From Brachypodium distachyon (Eukaryota > Streptophyta > Magnoliopsida > Poales > Poaceae), in NCBI RefSeq assembly GCF_000005505.3, contig NC_016131.3, positions 37,597,001 through 37,661,000 on the forward strand: a DNA stretch of 64,000 nucleotides. Reading direction: 5' to 3'. Position numbers and translations under genes: made by a program. A model generated the notes under the pieces. It saw only the letters and a program-made list of their open reading frames with translations. It made no database searches and was not told the DNA's origin. Below, one piece after another: positions 35,851-51,100 of the stretch. Every line of letters begins with the position of its first letter. The stretch's first letter is position 1.

Positions 35851-36867
35851 ATGAACACACCAAACAAAGCTACTCATCGAAGCGAAACAAGACTTGACCA
35901 CTTGTACGGACCCGCTAGGCATGGTCCCTCACTAGGACGGACAATGCCGCAAAATCGGAATTGGTGCTACAATTTGATCCGGAACGTGTCCATTTGAGGT
36001 ACTAGGATGAGCACACCAAACAAAGCTCCTCATCGAAGCGAAACAGGACTAGACAACTTGTACGGACTCGCTAGGCAAGGTCCCTCACTAGCACGAACAA
36101 TTGGCGAAATCGGAGTCGATGCGAAACTTTGATACGGAACATGTCCATTTCAGGTAGTTGGATGAGCACACCAAACAAACCTACTCATCGAAGCGAAACA
36201 AGACTAGACCAGTTGTACGGAATCGCTAGGCATGGTCCCTCACTACGACGGCGATCCGGCCAAATGGGAGTCGGTGCAAAACTTTGATCCCGAACGTGTC
36301 CATTTGAGGTACTAGGATGAGCACACCAAACAAACCTACTTATCGAAGCGAAACAAGACTAGACCACTTGTACGGACTCCCTAGGCATGCTCCATCACTA
36401 GGACGGACAATTCGGCCAAATCGGAATCGGTGCCAAACTTTGAGCCGCAACGTGTCCATTTGAGGTACTAGGATGAACACACCAAACAAAGCTACTCACT
36501 AGGTCGGTGCTAAACTTTGATCCGGTATGTGTCTATTTGAGGTACTAGGATAAGCAAACCAAGCAAAGGTACTCACTAGGTCGGACAATTCGGCGAAATC
36601 GGAGTCGGTGCGAAACTGTGATACGGAACGTGTCCATTTGAGTTACTAGGATGAACACACCAAACAAAGCTACTCATCGAAGCGAAACAAGACTGGACCA
36701 CTTGTACGGGCTCGCTAGGCAAGGTGCCTCACTAGGACGGACAATACCGCAAAATCGGAGTCGGTGCTAAAATTTGATCCGGAACGTGTCCATTTGAGAT
36801 ACTAGGATGAGCACACCAAACAAAGCTACTCATCGAAGCGAAACAAGACTAGACCACTTGTACGGAC

Positions 36868-37720
36868 TTTGATCCGGAAGGTGTTCATTTGAGGTACTAG
36901 GATGAACACACAAAACAAAGCTACTCATCGAAGCGAAACAAGACTAGACCACTTGTACGGACTTGCTAGGCATGGTCCCTCACTAGGACGGACAATCCGG
37001 CAAGATCGGAGTCGGTGCCAATCTTTGATCCGGAACGTGTCCATTTGAGGTACTAGGATGAACACACAAAATAAAGCTACTCATCGAAGCGAAACAAGAC
37101 TACACAACTTGTACGGACTCGCTAGGCATGGTCCCTCACTAGGACGGAAAATTCGGCGAAATTGGAGTCGGTGCGACACTTTGATCCGGAACGTGTCCAT
37201 TTGAGGTACTAGGATGAGCACACCAAACAAAGCTACTTATCGAAGCGAAACAAGACTGGACCACTTGTACGGACTCGCTAGGCATGCTCCATCACTAGGA
37301 CGGACAATTCGGCCAAATCGGAATCGGTGCCAAACTTTGAGCCGCAACGTGTTCATTTGAGGTACTAGGATGAACACACCAAACAAAGCTACTCACTAGG
37401 TCGGTGCTAAACTTTGATCCGGTATGTGTCTATTTGAGGTACTAGGATAAGCAAACCAAGCAAAGCTACTCACTAGGTCGGACAATTCGGCGAAATCGGA
37501 GTCGGTGCGAAACTTTGATACGGAACGTGTCCATTTGAGGTAGTGGGATGAGCACACCAAACAAACCTACTCATCAAAAGCGAAACAAGACTAGACCACT
37601 TGTACGAACTCGCTAAGAATGATCCCTCACTAGGACGGACAATTCGGCCAAATCGGAGTCGGTGCCAAACTTTGCTCCGGAACATGTCCATTTGAGGTAC
37701 TAGGATGAGCACAGATAACA
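36868..37720 (+). repeat. Satellite block shared with the 7574-bp unit (partner ~42757-43610)
   Basis: Matches 42757-43610 at an offset of 5889 bp, including two shortened monomers marked by GCTACTCACTAGGTCGG. Its right part overlaps the first bases of the triplet, so the tandem series begins inside it at 37534. Confidence 0.85.
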
Positions 37721-40700
37721 TTGGTACTCATCGAACCGAAACAAGTCTAGACCAGTTGTACGGACTCGCTACGCATGTTCTATCACTAGGACGGACAATT
37801 CGGCCAAATCGGAATCGGTGTCAAACTTTGATCCGGAAGGTGTTCATTTGAGGTACTAGGATGAACACACAAAACAAAGCTACTCATCGAAGCGAAACAA
37901 GACTAGACCACTTGTACGGACTTGCTAGGCATGGTCCCTCACTAGGACGGACAATCCGGCAAGATCGGAGTCGGTGCCAATCTTTGATCCGGAACGTGTC
38001 CATTTGAGGTACTAGGATGAACACACAAAATAAAGCTACTCATCGAAGCGAAACAAGACTACACAACTTGTACGGACTCGCTAGGCATGGTCCCTCACTA
38101 GGACGGAAAATTCGGCGAAATTGGAGTCGGTGCGACACTTTGATCCGGAACGTGTCCATTTGAGGTACTAGGATGAGCACACCAAACAAAGCTCCTCATC
38201 GCAGCGAAACAAGACTAGACCACTTGTACGGACTCGCTAGGCATGGTCCCTCACTAGAATAGACAATCCGGCCAAAGCAGAGTCGGTGCGACACTTTGAT
38301 CTGGAGCGTGTCCATTTGAGGTACTAGCATGAGCACACCAAACAAAGCTCCTCATCGCAGCGAAACAAGACTAGACCACTTGTACGGACTCGCTAGGCAT
38401 GGTACCTCACTAGAATAGACAATCCGGCCAAACCAGAGTCGGTGCTAAACTTTGATCCGGAACGTGTCCATTTGAGGTACTAGGATGAGCACACCAAACA
38501 AAGCTCCTCATCGAAGCGAAACAAGACTAGACCACTTGTACGGACTCGGTAGGCATGGTCCCTCACTAGCATAGAAAATCCGGCCAAACCAGAGTCGGTG
38601 CTAAACTTTGATCCGGAACGTGTCCATTTTAGGTACTACGATCAGCACACCAAACAGACCTACTCAACGAAACGAAACAAGACTTGACCACTTGTACGGA
38701 CCCGCTAGGCATGGTCCCTCACTAGGACGGACAATTCGGCCAAATCGGAGTCGGTGCCAAACTTTGATCCGGAACGTGTCCATTTGAGGTACTAGGATAT
38801 GCACACCAAACAAAGCTACTCATCGAAGCGAAACAAGACTTGACCACTTGTACGGACTCGCTAGTCATGGTCCCACACTTGGATGGACAATCCGGCAAAA
38901 TCGCAGTCTGTTTGAGGTAGTGGGATGAGCACACCAAACAAACCTACTCATCAAAAGCGAAACAAGACTAGACCACTTATACAAACTCGCTAAGAATGAT
39001 CCCTCACTAGGACGGACAATTCGGCCAAATCGGAGTCGGTGCCAAACTTTGCTCCGGAACGTGTCCATTTGAGGTACTAGGATGAGCACAGATAACATAG
39101 GTACTCATCGAACCGAAACAAGTCTAGACAAGTTGTACGGACTCGCTACGCATGTTCTATCACTAGGACGGACAATTCGGCCAAATCGGAATCGGTGTCA
39201 AACTTTGATCCGGAATGTGTTCATTTGAGGTACTAGGATGAACACACAAAACAAAGCTACTCATCGAAGCGAAACAAGACTAGACCACTTGTACGGACTC
39301 GCTAGGCATGGTCCCTCACTAGGACGGACAATCCGGCAAGATCGGAGTCGGTGCCAATCTTTGATCCGGAACGTGTCCATTTGAGGTACTAGGATGAAGA
39401 CACAAAATAAAGCTACTCATCGAAGCGAAACAAGACTACACAACTTGTACGGACTCGCTAGGCATGGTCCCTCACTAGGACGGACAATTCGGCGAAATTG
39501 GAGTCGGTGCGACACTTTGATCCGAAACGTGTCCATTTGAGGTACTAGGATGAGCACACCAAACAAAGCTCCTCATCGCAGCGAAACAAGACTAGACCAC
39601 TTGTATGGACTCGCTAGGCATGGTCCCTCACTAGAATAGACAATCCGGCCAAAGCAGAGTCGGTGCTAAACTTTGATCCGGAACGTGTCCATTTGAGGTA
39701 CTAGGATGAGCACACCAAACAAAGCTCCTCATCGAAGCGAAACAAGACTAGACCACTTGTACGGACTCGCTAGGCATGGTCCCTCACTAGAATAGAAAAT
39801 CTGGCCAAACCAGAGTCGGTGCTAAACTTTGATCCGGAACGTGTCCATTTGAGGTCCAACGATCAGCACCCCAAACAGACCTACTCAACGAAGCAAAACA
39901 ATACTTGACCACTTGTACGGACCCGCTAGGCATGGTCCCTCACTAGGACGGACAATTCGGCCAAATCGGAGTCGGTGCCAGACTTTGATCCGGAACGTGT
40001 CCATTTGAGGTACTAGGATGAGCACACCAAACAAAGCTACTCATCGAAGGGAAACAAGACTTGACTGTACGGACCCGCTAGGCATGGTCCCTCACTAGGA
40101 CGGACAATTCGGCCAAATCGGAGTCGGTGCCAAACTTTGATCTGGAACGTGTTCGTTTGAGGTATTAGGATGAACACACCAAACCAAGCTACTCATCGAA
40201 GCGAAACAGGACTAGACCACTTGTACGGACTCGCTAGGCATGGTCCCTCACTAGGACGGACAATCCGGAAAAATCGGAGTCGGTGCAAAATTTTGATCCG
40301 GAACATGTCCATTTGAGGTCCTAGGATCAGCACACCAAACGGACCTACTCATCGAAGCGAAACAAGACTTGACCACTTGTACGGACTCGCTAGTCATGGT
40401 CCCTCACTTGGATGGACAATCCGGCAAAATCGCAGTCTGTTTGAGGTAGTGGGATGAGCACACCAAACAAACCTACTCATCAAAAGCGAAAGAAGACTAG
40501 ACCACTTGTACAAACTCGCTAAGAATGATCCCTCACTACGACGGACAATTCGGCCAAATCGGAGTCGGTGGCAAACTTTGCTCCGGAACGTGTCCATTTG
40601 AGGTACTAGGATGAGCAATGATAACATAGGTACTCATCGAACCGAAACAAGTCTAGACCAGTTGTACGGACTCGCTACGCATGTTTTATCACTAGGACGG

Positions 40701-43700
40701 ACAATTCGGCCAAATCGGAATCGGTGTCAAACTTTGATCCGGAACGTGTTCATTTGAGGTACTAGGATGAACACACAAAACAAAGCTACTCATCGAAGCG
40801 AAACAAGACTAGACCACTTGTACGGACTCGCTAGGCATGGTCCCTCACTAGAATAGAAAATCCGGCCAAACCAGAGTCGGTGCTAAACTTTGATCCGGAA
40901 CGTGTCCATTTGAGGTACCAGGATGAAGACACAAAATAAAGCTACTCATCGAAGCGAAACAAGACTACACAACTTGTACGGACTCGCTAGGCATGGTCCC
41001 TCACTAGGACGGACAATTCGGCGAAATTGGAGTCGGTGCGACACTTTGATCCGGAACGTGTCCATTTGAGGTACTAGGATGAGCACACCAAACAAAGCTC
41101 CTCATCGCAGCGAAACAAGACTAGACCACTTGTACGGACTCGCTAGGCATGGTCCCTCACTAGAATAGAAAATCCGGCCAAACCAGAGTCGGTGCTAAAC
41201 TTTGATCCGGAACGTGTCCATTTGAGGTCCAACGATCAGCACCCCAAACAGACCTACTCAACGAAGCAAAACAAGACTTGACCACTTGTACGGACCCGCT
41301 AGGCATGGTCCCTCACTAGGACGGACAATTCGGCCAAATCGGAGTCGGTGCCAAACTTTGATCCTGAACGTGTCCATTTGAGGTACTAGGATGAGCACAC
41401 CAAACAAAGCTACTCATCGAAGCGAAACAAGACTTGACTGTACGGACCCGCTAGGCATGGTCCCTCACTAGGACGGACAATTTGGCCAAATCGGAGTCGG
41501 TGCCAAACTTTGATCTGGAACGTGTTCGTTTGAGGTATTAGGATGAACATACCAAACAAAGCTACTCATCGAAGCGAAACAGGACTAGACCACTTGTACG
41601 GACTCGCTAGGCATGGTCCCTCACTAGGACGGACAATTTGGCCAAATCGGAGTCGGTGCAAAATTTTGATCCGGAACGTGTCCCTTTGAGGTACTAGGAT
41701 CAGCACACCAAACAAAGCTCCTCATCGCACAGAAACAAGACTAGACCACTTGTACGGACTCGCTAGGCATGGTCCCTCACTAGAATAGACAATCCGGCCA
41801 AAGCAGAGTCGGTGCTAAACTTTGATCCGGAACTTGTCCATTTGAGGTACTAGGATGAGCACACCAAACAAAGCTCCTCATCGAAGCGAAACAAGACTAG
41901 ACCACTTGTACGGACTCGCTAGGCATGGTCCCTCACTAGAATAGAAAATCCGGCCAAACCAGAGTCGGTGCTCAACTTTGATCCGGAACGTGTCCATTTG
42001 AGGTACTAGGATCAGCACACCAAACAAAGCTCCTCATCGCAGCGAAACAAGACTACACCACTTGTACGGACTCGCTAGGCATGGTCCCTCACTAGAAAAG
42101 ACAATCCGGCCAAAGCAGAGTCGGTGCTAAACTTTGATCCGGAACGTGTCCATTTGAGGTACTAGGATGAGCACACCAAACAAAGCTCCTCATCGAAGTG
42201 AAACAAGACTAGACCACTTGTACGGACTCGCTAGGCATGGTCCCTCACTAGAATAGAAAATCCGGCCAAACCAGAGTCGGTGCTAAACTTTGATTCGGAA
42301 CGTGTCCATTTGAGGTACTAGGATCAGCACACCAAACGGACCTACTCATCGAAGCGAAACAAGACTTGACCACTTGTACGGACTCGCTAGTCATGGTCCC
42401 TCACTTGAATGGACAATCCGGCAAAATCGCAGTCTGTGCTAAACTTTGATCCGGAACGTGTGCATTGGAGGTACTAGGATGTGCACACCAAACAAAGCTA
42501 CTCATCGAAGCGAAACAAGACGAGACAACTTGTATGGACTTGCTAGGCAAGGTCCCTCAATAGGTCGGACAATTCTGCGAAATCAGAGCCGGTGCGAAAC
42601 TTTGATCCGGAACGTGTCCATTTGAGGTACAAGGATGAGCACAGATAACATTGGTACTCATCGAACCGAAACAAGTCTAGACCAGTTGTACGGACTCGCT
42701 ACGCATGTTCTATCACTAGGACGGACAATTCGGGCAAATCGGAATCGGTGTCAAACTTTGATCCGGAAGGTGTTCATTTGAGGTACTAGGATGAACACAC
42801 AAAACAAAGCTACTCATCGAAGCGAAACAAGACTAGACCACTTGTACGGACTTGCTAGGCATGGTCCCTCACTAGGACGGACAATCCGGCAAGATCGGAG
42901 TCGGTGCCAATCTTTGATCCGGAACGTGTCCATTTGAGGTACTAGGATGAACACACAAAATAAAGCTACTCATCGAAGCGAAACAAGACTACACAACTTG
43001 TACGGACTCGCTAGGCATGGTCCCTCACTAGGACGGAAAATTCGGCGAAATTGGAGTCGGTGCGACACTTTGATCCGGAACGTGTCCATTTGAGGTACTA
43101 GGATGAGCACACCAAACAAAGCTACTTATCGAAGCGAAACAAGACTAGACCACTTGTACGGACTCGCTAGGCATGCTCCATCACTAGGACGGACAATTCG
43201 GCCAAATCGGAATCGGTGCCAAACTTTGAGCCGCAACGTGTTCATTTGAGGTACTAGGATGAACACACCAAACAAAGCTACTCACTAGGTCGGTGCTAAA
43301 CTTTGATCCGGTATGTGTCTATTTGAGGTACTAGGATAAGCAAACCAAGCAAAGCTACTCACTAGGTCGGACAATTCGGCGAAATCGGAGTCGGTGCGAA
43401 ACTTTGATACGGAACGTGTCCATTTGAGGTAGTGGGATGAGCACACCAAACAAACCTACTCATCAAAAGCGAAACAAGACTAGACCACTTGTACGAACTC
43501 GCTAAGAATGATCGCTCACTAGGACGGACAATTCGGCCAAATCGGAGTCGGTGCCAAACTTTGCTCCGGAACATGTCCATTTGAGGTACTAGGATGAGCA
43601 CAGATAACATTGGTACTCATCGAACCGAAACAAGTCTAGCCCAGTTGTACGGACTCGCTACGCATGTTCGATCACTAGGACGGACAATTCGGCCAAATCG

Positions 43701-45107
43701 GAATCGGTGTCAAACTTTGATCCGGAAGGTGTTCATTTGAGGTACTAGGATGAACACACAAAACAAAGCTACTCATCGAAGCGAAACAAGACTAGACCAC
43801 TTGTACGGACTTGCTAGGCATGGTCCCTCACTAGGACGGACAATCCGGCAAGATCGGAGTCGGTGCCAATCTTTGATCCGGAACGTGTCCATTTGAGGTA
43901 CTAGGATGAACACACAAAATAAAGCTATTCATCGAAGCGAAACAAGACTACACAACTTGTACGGACTCGCTAGGCATGGTCCCTCACTAGGACGGAAAAT
44001 TCGGCGAAATTGGAGTCGGTGCGACACTTTGATCCGGAACGTGTCCATTTGAGGTACTAGGATGAGCACACCAAACAAAGCTCCTCATCGCAGCGAAACA
44101 AGACTAGACCACTTGTACGGACTCGCTAGGCATGGTCCCTCACTAGAATAGACAATCCGGCCAAAGCAGAGTCGGTGCGACACTTTGATTTGGAGCGTGT
44201 CCATTTGAGGTACTAGCATGAGCACACCAAACAAAGCTCCTCATCGCAGCGAAACAAGACTAGACCACTTGTACGGACTCGCTAGGCATGGTCCCTCACT
44301 AGAATAGACAATCCGGCCAAACCAGAGTCGGTGCTAAACTTTGATCCGGAACGTGTCCATTTGAGGTACTAGGATGAGCACACCAAACAAAGCTCCTCAT
44401 CGAAGCGAAACAAGACTAGACCACTTGTACGGACTCGGTAGGCATGGTCCCTCACTAGCATAGAAAATCCGGCCAAACCAGAGTCGGTGCTAAACTTTGA
44501 TCCGGAACGTGTCCATTTGAGGTACTACGATCAGCACCCCAAACAGACCTACTCAACGAAGCGAAACAAGACTTGACCACTTGTACGGACCCGCTAGGCA
44601 TGGTCCCTCACTAGGACGGACAATTCGGCCAAATCGGAGTCGGTGCCAAACTTTGATCCGGAACGTGTCCATTTGAGGTACTAGGATATGCACACCAAAC
44701 AAAGCTACTCATCGAAGCGAAACAAGACTTGACTGTACAGACCCGCTAGGCATGGTCCCTCACTAGGACGGACAATTCGGCCAAATCGGAGTCGGTGCAA
44801 AACTTCGATCTGCAACGTGTTCGTTTGAGGTATTAGGATGAACACACCAAACAAAGCTACTCATCGAAGCGAAACAGGACTAGACCACTTGTACGGACTC
44901 GCTAGGCATGGTCCCTCACTAGGACGGACAATCCGGAAAAAGCGGAGTCGGTGCAAAATTTTGATCCGGAACGTGTCCATTTGAGGTACTAGGATCAGCA
45001 CACCAAACGGACCTACTCATCGAAGCGAAACAACACTTGACCACTTGTACGGACTCGCTAGTCATGGTCCCTCACTTGGATGGACAATCCGGCAAAATCG
45101 CAGTCTG
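37534..45107 (+). repeat. 7574-bp higher-order repeat, unit 1
   Basis: First of three consecutive units of exactly 7574 bp. It starts at TTTGAGGTAGTGGG. Marker frames at 38722, 38865, 40394, 43362 and 45062 recur at +7574. The length equals 48.55 monomers; the non-integer value is explained by shortened monomers inside the unit, such as those of 77 and 101 bp at 43249-43426 and 128 bp at 44984-45111. Confidence 0.95.
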
Positions 45108-48100
45108 TTTGAGGTAGTGGGATGAGCACACCAAACAAACCTACTCATCAAAAGCGAAACAAGACTAGACCACTTGTACGAACTCGCTAAGAATGATCCC
45201 TCACTAGGACGGACAATTCGGCCAAATCGGAGTCGGTGCCAAACTTTGCTCCGGAACATGTCCATTTGAGGTACTAGGATGAGCACAGATAACATTGGTA
45301 CTCATCGAACCGAAACAAGTCTAGACCAGTTGTACGGACTCGCTACGCATGTTCTATCACTAGGACGGACAATTCGGCCAAATCGGAATCGGTGTCAAAC
45401 TTTGATCCGGAAGGTGTTCATTTGAGGTACTAGGATGAACACACAAAACAAAGCTACTCATCGAAGCGAAACAAGACTAGACCACTTGTACGGACTTGCT
45501 AGGCATGGTCCCTCACTAGGACGGACAATCCGGCAAGATCGGAGTCGGTGCCAATCTTTGATCCGGAACGTGTCCATTTGAGGTACTAGGATGAACACAC
45601 AAAATAAAGCTACTCATCGAAGCGAAACAAGACTACACAACTTGTACGGACTCGCTAGGCATGGTCCCTCACTAGGACGGAAAATTCGGCGAAATTGGAG
45701 TCGGTGCGACACTTTGATCCGGAACGTGTCCATTTGAGGTACTAGGATGAGCACACCAAACAAAGCTCCTCATCGCAGCGAAACAAGACTAGACCACTTG
45801 TACGGACTCGCTAGGCATGGTCCCTCACTAGAATAGACAATCCGGCCAAAGCAGAGTCGGTGCGACACTTTGATCTGGAGCGTGTCCATTTGAGGTACTA
45901 GCATGAGCACACCAAACAAAGCTCCTCATCGCAGCGAAACAAGACTAGACCACTTGTACGGACTCGCTAGGCATGGTACCTCACTAGAATAGACAATCCG
46001 GCCAAACCAGAGTCGGTGCTAAACTTTGATCCGGAACGTGTCCATTTGAGGTACTAGGATGAGCACACCAAACAAAGCTCCTCATCGAAGCGAAACAAGA
46101 CTAGACCACTTGTACGGACTCGGTAGGCATGGTCCCTCACTAGCATAGAAAATCCGGCCAAACCAGAGTCGGTGCTAAACTTTGATCCGGAACGTGTCCA
46201 TTTTAGGTACTACGATCAGCACACCAAACAGACCTACTCAACGAAACGAAACAAGACTTGACCACTTGTACGGACCCGCTAGGCATGGTCCCTCACTAGG
46301 ACGGACAATTCGGCCAAATCGGAGTCGGTGCCAAACTTTGATCCGGAACGTGTCCATTTGAGGTACTAGGATATGCACACCAAACAAAGCTACTCATCGA
46401 AGCGAAACAAGACTTGACCACTTGTACGGACTCGCTAGTCATGGTCCCACACTTGGATGGACAATCCGGCAAAATCGCAGTCTGTTTGAGGTAGTGGGAT
46501 GAGCACACCAAACAAACCTACTCATCAAAAGCGAAACAAGACTAGACCACTTATACAAACTCGCTAAGAATGATCCCTCACTAGGACGGACAATTCGGCC
46601 AAATCGGAGTCGGTGCCAAACTTTGCTCCGGAACGTGTCCATTTGAGGTACTAGGATGAGCACAGATAACATAGGTACTCATCGAACCGAAACAAGTCTA
46701 GACAAGTTGTACGGACTCGCTACGCATGTTCTATCACTAGGACGGACAATTCGGCCAAATCGGAATCGGTGTCAAACTTTGATCCGGAATGTGTTCATTT
46801 GAGGTACTAGGATGAACACACAAAACAAAGCTACTCATCGAAGCGAAACAAGACTAGACCACTTGTACGGACTCGCTAGGCATGGTCCCTCACTAGGACG
46901 GACAATCCGGCAAGATCGGAGTCGGTGCCAATCTTTGATCCGGAACGTGTCCATTTGAGGTACTAGGATGAAGACACAAAATAAAGCTACTCATCGAAGC
47001 GAAACAAGACTACACAACTTGTACGGACTCGCTAGGCATGGTCCCTCACTAGGACGGACAATTCGGCGAAATTGGAGTCGGTGCGACACTTTGATCCGAA
47101 ACGTGTCCATTTGAGGTACTAGGATGAGCACACCAAACAAAGCTCCTCATCGCAGCGAAACAAGACTAGACCACTTGTATGGACTCGCTAGGCATGGTCC
47201 CTCACTAGAATAGACAATCCGGCCAAAGCAGAGTCGGTGCTAAACTTTGATCCGGAACGTGTCCATTTGAGGTACTAGGATGAGCACACCAAACAAAGCT
47301 CCTCATCGAAGCGAAACAAGACTAGACCACTTGTACGGACTCGCTAGGCATGGTCCCTCACTAGAATAGAAAATCTGGCCAAACCAGAGTCGGTGCTAAA
47401 CTTTGATCCGGAACGTGTCCATTTGAGGTCCAACGATCAGCACCCCAAACAGACCTACTCAACGAAGCAAAACAATACTTGACCACTTGTACGGACCCGC
47501 TAGGCATGGTCCCTCACTAGGACGGACAATTCGGCCAAATCGGAGTCGGTGCCAGACTTTGATCCGGAACGTGTCCATTTGAGGTACTAGGATGAGCACA
47601 CCAAACAAAGCTACTCATCGAAGGGAAACAAGACTTGACTGTACGGACCCGCTAGGCATGGTCCCTCACTAGGACGGACAATTCGGCCAAATCGGAGTCG
47701 GTGCCAAACTTTGATCTGGAACGTGTTCGTTTGAGGTATTAGGATGAACACACCAAACCAAGCTACTCATCGAAGCGAAACAGGACTAGACCACTTGTAC
47801 GGACTCGCTAGGCATGGTCCCTCACTAGGACGGACAATCCGGAAAAATCGGAGTCGGTGCAAAATTTTGATCCGGAACATGTCCATTTGAGGTCCTAGGA
47901 TCAGCACACCAAACGGACCTACTCATCGAAGCGAAACAAGACTTGACCACTTGTACGGACTCGCTAGTCATGGTCCCTCACTTGGATGGACAATCCGGCA
48001 AAATCGCAGTCTGTTTGAGGTAGTGGGATGAGCACACCAAACAAACCTACTCATCAAAAGCGAAAGAAGACTAGACCACTTGTACAAACTCGCTAAGAAT

Positions 48101-51100
48101 GATCCCTCACTACGACGGACAATTCGGCCAAATCGGAGTCGGTGGCAAACTTTGCTCCGGAACGTGTCCATTTGAGGTACTAGGATGAGCAATGATAACA
48201 TAGGTACTCATCGAACCGAAACAAGTCTAGACCAGTTGTACGGACTCGCTACGCATGTTTTATCACTAGGACGGACAATTCGGCCAAATCGGAATCGGTG
48301 TCAAACTTTGATCCGGAACGTGTTCATTTGAGGTACTAGGATGAACACACAAAACAAAGCTACTCATCGAAGCGAAACAAGACTAGACCACTTGTACGGA
48401 CTCGCTAGGCATGGTCCCTCACTAGAATAGAAAATCCGGCCAAACCAGAGTCGGTGCTAAACTTTGATCCGGAACGTGTCCATTTGAGGTACCAGGATGA
48501 AGACACAAAATAAAGCTACTCATCGAAGCGAAACAAGACTACACAACTTGTACGGACTCGCTAGGCATGGTCCCTCACTAGGACGGACAATTCGGCGAAA
48601 TTGGAGTCGGTGCGACACTTTGATCCGGAACGTGTCCATTTGAGGTACTAGGATGAGCACACCAAACAAAGCTCCTCATCGCAGCGAAACAAGACTAGAC
48701 CACTTGTACGGACTCGCTAGGCATGGTCCCTCACTAGAATAGAAAATCCGGCCAAACCAGAGTCGGTGCTAAACTTTGATCCGGAACGTGTCCATTTGAG
48801 GTCCAACGATCAGCACCCCAAACAGACCTACTCAACGAAGCAAAACAAGACTTGACCACTTGTACGGACCCGCTAGGCATGGTCCCTCACTAGGACGGAC
48901 AATTCGGCCAAATCGGAGTCGGTGCCAAACTTTGATCCTGAACGTGTCCATTTGAGGTACTAGGATGAGCACACCAAACAAAGCTACTCATCGAAGCGAA
49001 ACAAGACTTGACTGTACGGACCCGCTAGGCATGGTCCCTCACTAGGACGGACAATTTGGCCAAATCGGAGTCGGTGCCAAACTTTGATCTGGAACGTGTT
49101 CGTTTGAGGTATTAGGATGAACATACCAAACAAAGCTACTCATCGAAGCGAAACAGGACTAGACCACTTGTACGGACTCGCTAGGCATGGTCCCTCACTA
49201 GGACGGACAATTTGGCCAAATCGGAGTCGGTGCAAAATTTTGATCCGGAACGTGTCCCTTTGAGGTACTAGGATCAGCACACCAAACAAAGCTCCTCATC
49301 GCACAGAAACAAGACTAGACCACTTGTACGGACTCGCTAGGCATGGTCCCTCACTAGAATAGACAATCCGGCCAAAGCAGAGTCGGTGCTAAACTTTGAT
49401 CCGGAACTTGTCCATTTGAGGTACTAGGATGAGCACACCAAACAAAGCTCCTCATCGAAGCGAAACAAGACTAGACCACTTGTACGGACTCGCTAGGCAT
49501 GGTCCCTCACTAGAATAGAAAATCCGGCCAAACCAGAGTCGGTGCTCAACTTTGATCCGGAACGTGTCCATTTGAGGTACTAGGATCAGCACACCAAACA
49601 AAGCTCCTCATCGCAGCGAAACAAGACTACACCACTTGTACGGACTCGCTAGGCATGGTCCCTCACTAGAAAAGACAATCCGGCCAAAGCAGAGTTGGTG
49701 CTAAACTTTGATCCGGAACGTGTCCATTTGAGGTACTAGGATGAGCACACCAAACAAAGCTCCTCATCGAAGTGAAACAAGACTAGACCACTTGTACGGA
49801 CTCGCTAGGCATGGTCCCTCACTAGAATAGAAAATCCGGCCAAACCAGAGTCGGTGCTAAACTTTGATTCGGAACGTGTCCATTTGAGGTACTAGGATCA
49901 GCACACCAAACGGACCTACTCATCGAAGCGAAACAAGACTTGACCACTTGTACGGACTCGCTAGTCATGGTCCCTCACTTGAATGGACAATCCGGCAAAA
50001 TCGCAGTCTGTGCTAAACTTTGATCCGGAACGTGTGCATTGGAGGTACTAGGATGTGCACACCAAACAAAGCTACTCATCGAAGCGAAACAAGACGAGAC
50101 AACTTGTATGGACTTGCTAGGCAAGGTCCCTCAATAGGTCGGACAATTCTGCGAAATCAGAGCCGGTGCGAAACTTTGATCCGGAACGTGTCCATTTGAG
50201 GTACAAGGATGAGCACAGATAACATTGGTACTCATCGAACCGAAACAAGTCTAGACCAGTTGTACGGACTCGCTACGCATGTTCTATCACTAGGACGGAC
50301 AATTCGGGCAAATCGGAATCGGTGTCAAACTTTGATCCGGAAGGTGTTCATTTGAGGTACTAGGATGAACACACAAAACAAAGCTACTCATCGAAGCGAA
50401 ACAAGACTAGACCACTTGTACGGACTTGCTAGGCATGGTCCCTCACTAGGACGGACAATCCGGCAAGATCGGAGTCGGTGCCAATCTTTGATCCGGAACG
50501 TGTCCATTTGAGGTACTAGGATGAACACACAAAATAAAGCTACTCATCGAAGCGAAACAAGACTACACAACTTGTACGGACTCGCTAGGCATGGTCCCTC
50601 ACTAGGACGGAAAATTCGGCGAAATTGGAGTCGGTGCGACACTTTGATCCGGAACGTGTCCATTTGAGGTACTAGGATGAGCACACCAAACAAAGCTACT
50701 TATCGAAGCGAAACAAGACTAGACCACTTGTACGGACTCGCTAGGCATGCTCCATCACTAGGACGGACAATTCGGCCAAATCGGAATCGGTGCCAAACTT
50801 TGAGCCGCAACGTGTTCATTTGAGGTACTAGGATGAACACACCAAACAAAGCTACTCGCTAGGTCGGTGCTAAACTTTGATCCGGTATGTGTCTATTTGA
50901 GGTACTAGGATAAGCAAACCAAGCAAAGCTACTCACTAGGTCGGACAATTCGGCGAAATCGGAGTCGGTGCGAAACTTTGATACGGAACGTGTCCATTTG
51001 AGGTAGTGGGATGAGCACACCAAACAAACCTACTCATCAAAAGCGAAACAAGACTAGACCACTTGTACGAACTCGCTAAGAATGATCCCTCACTAGGACG

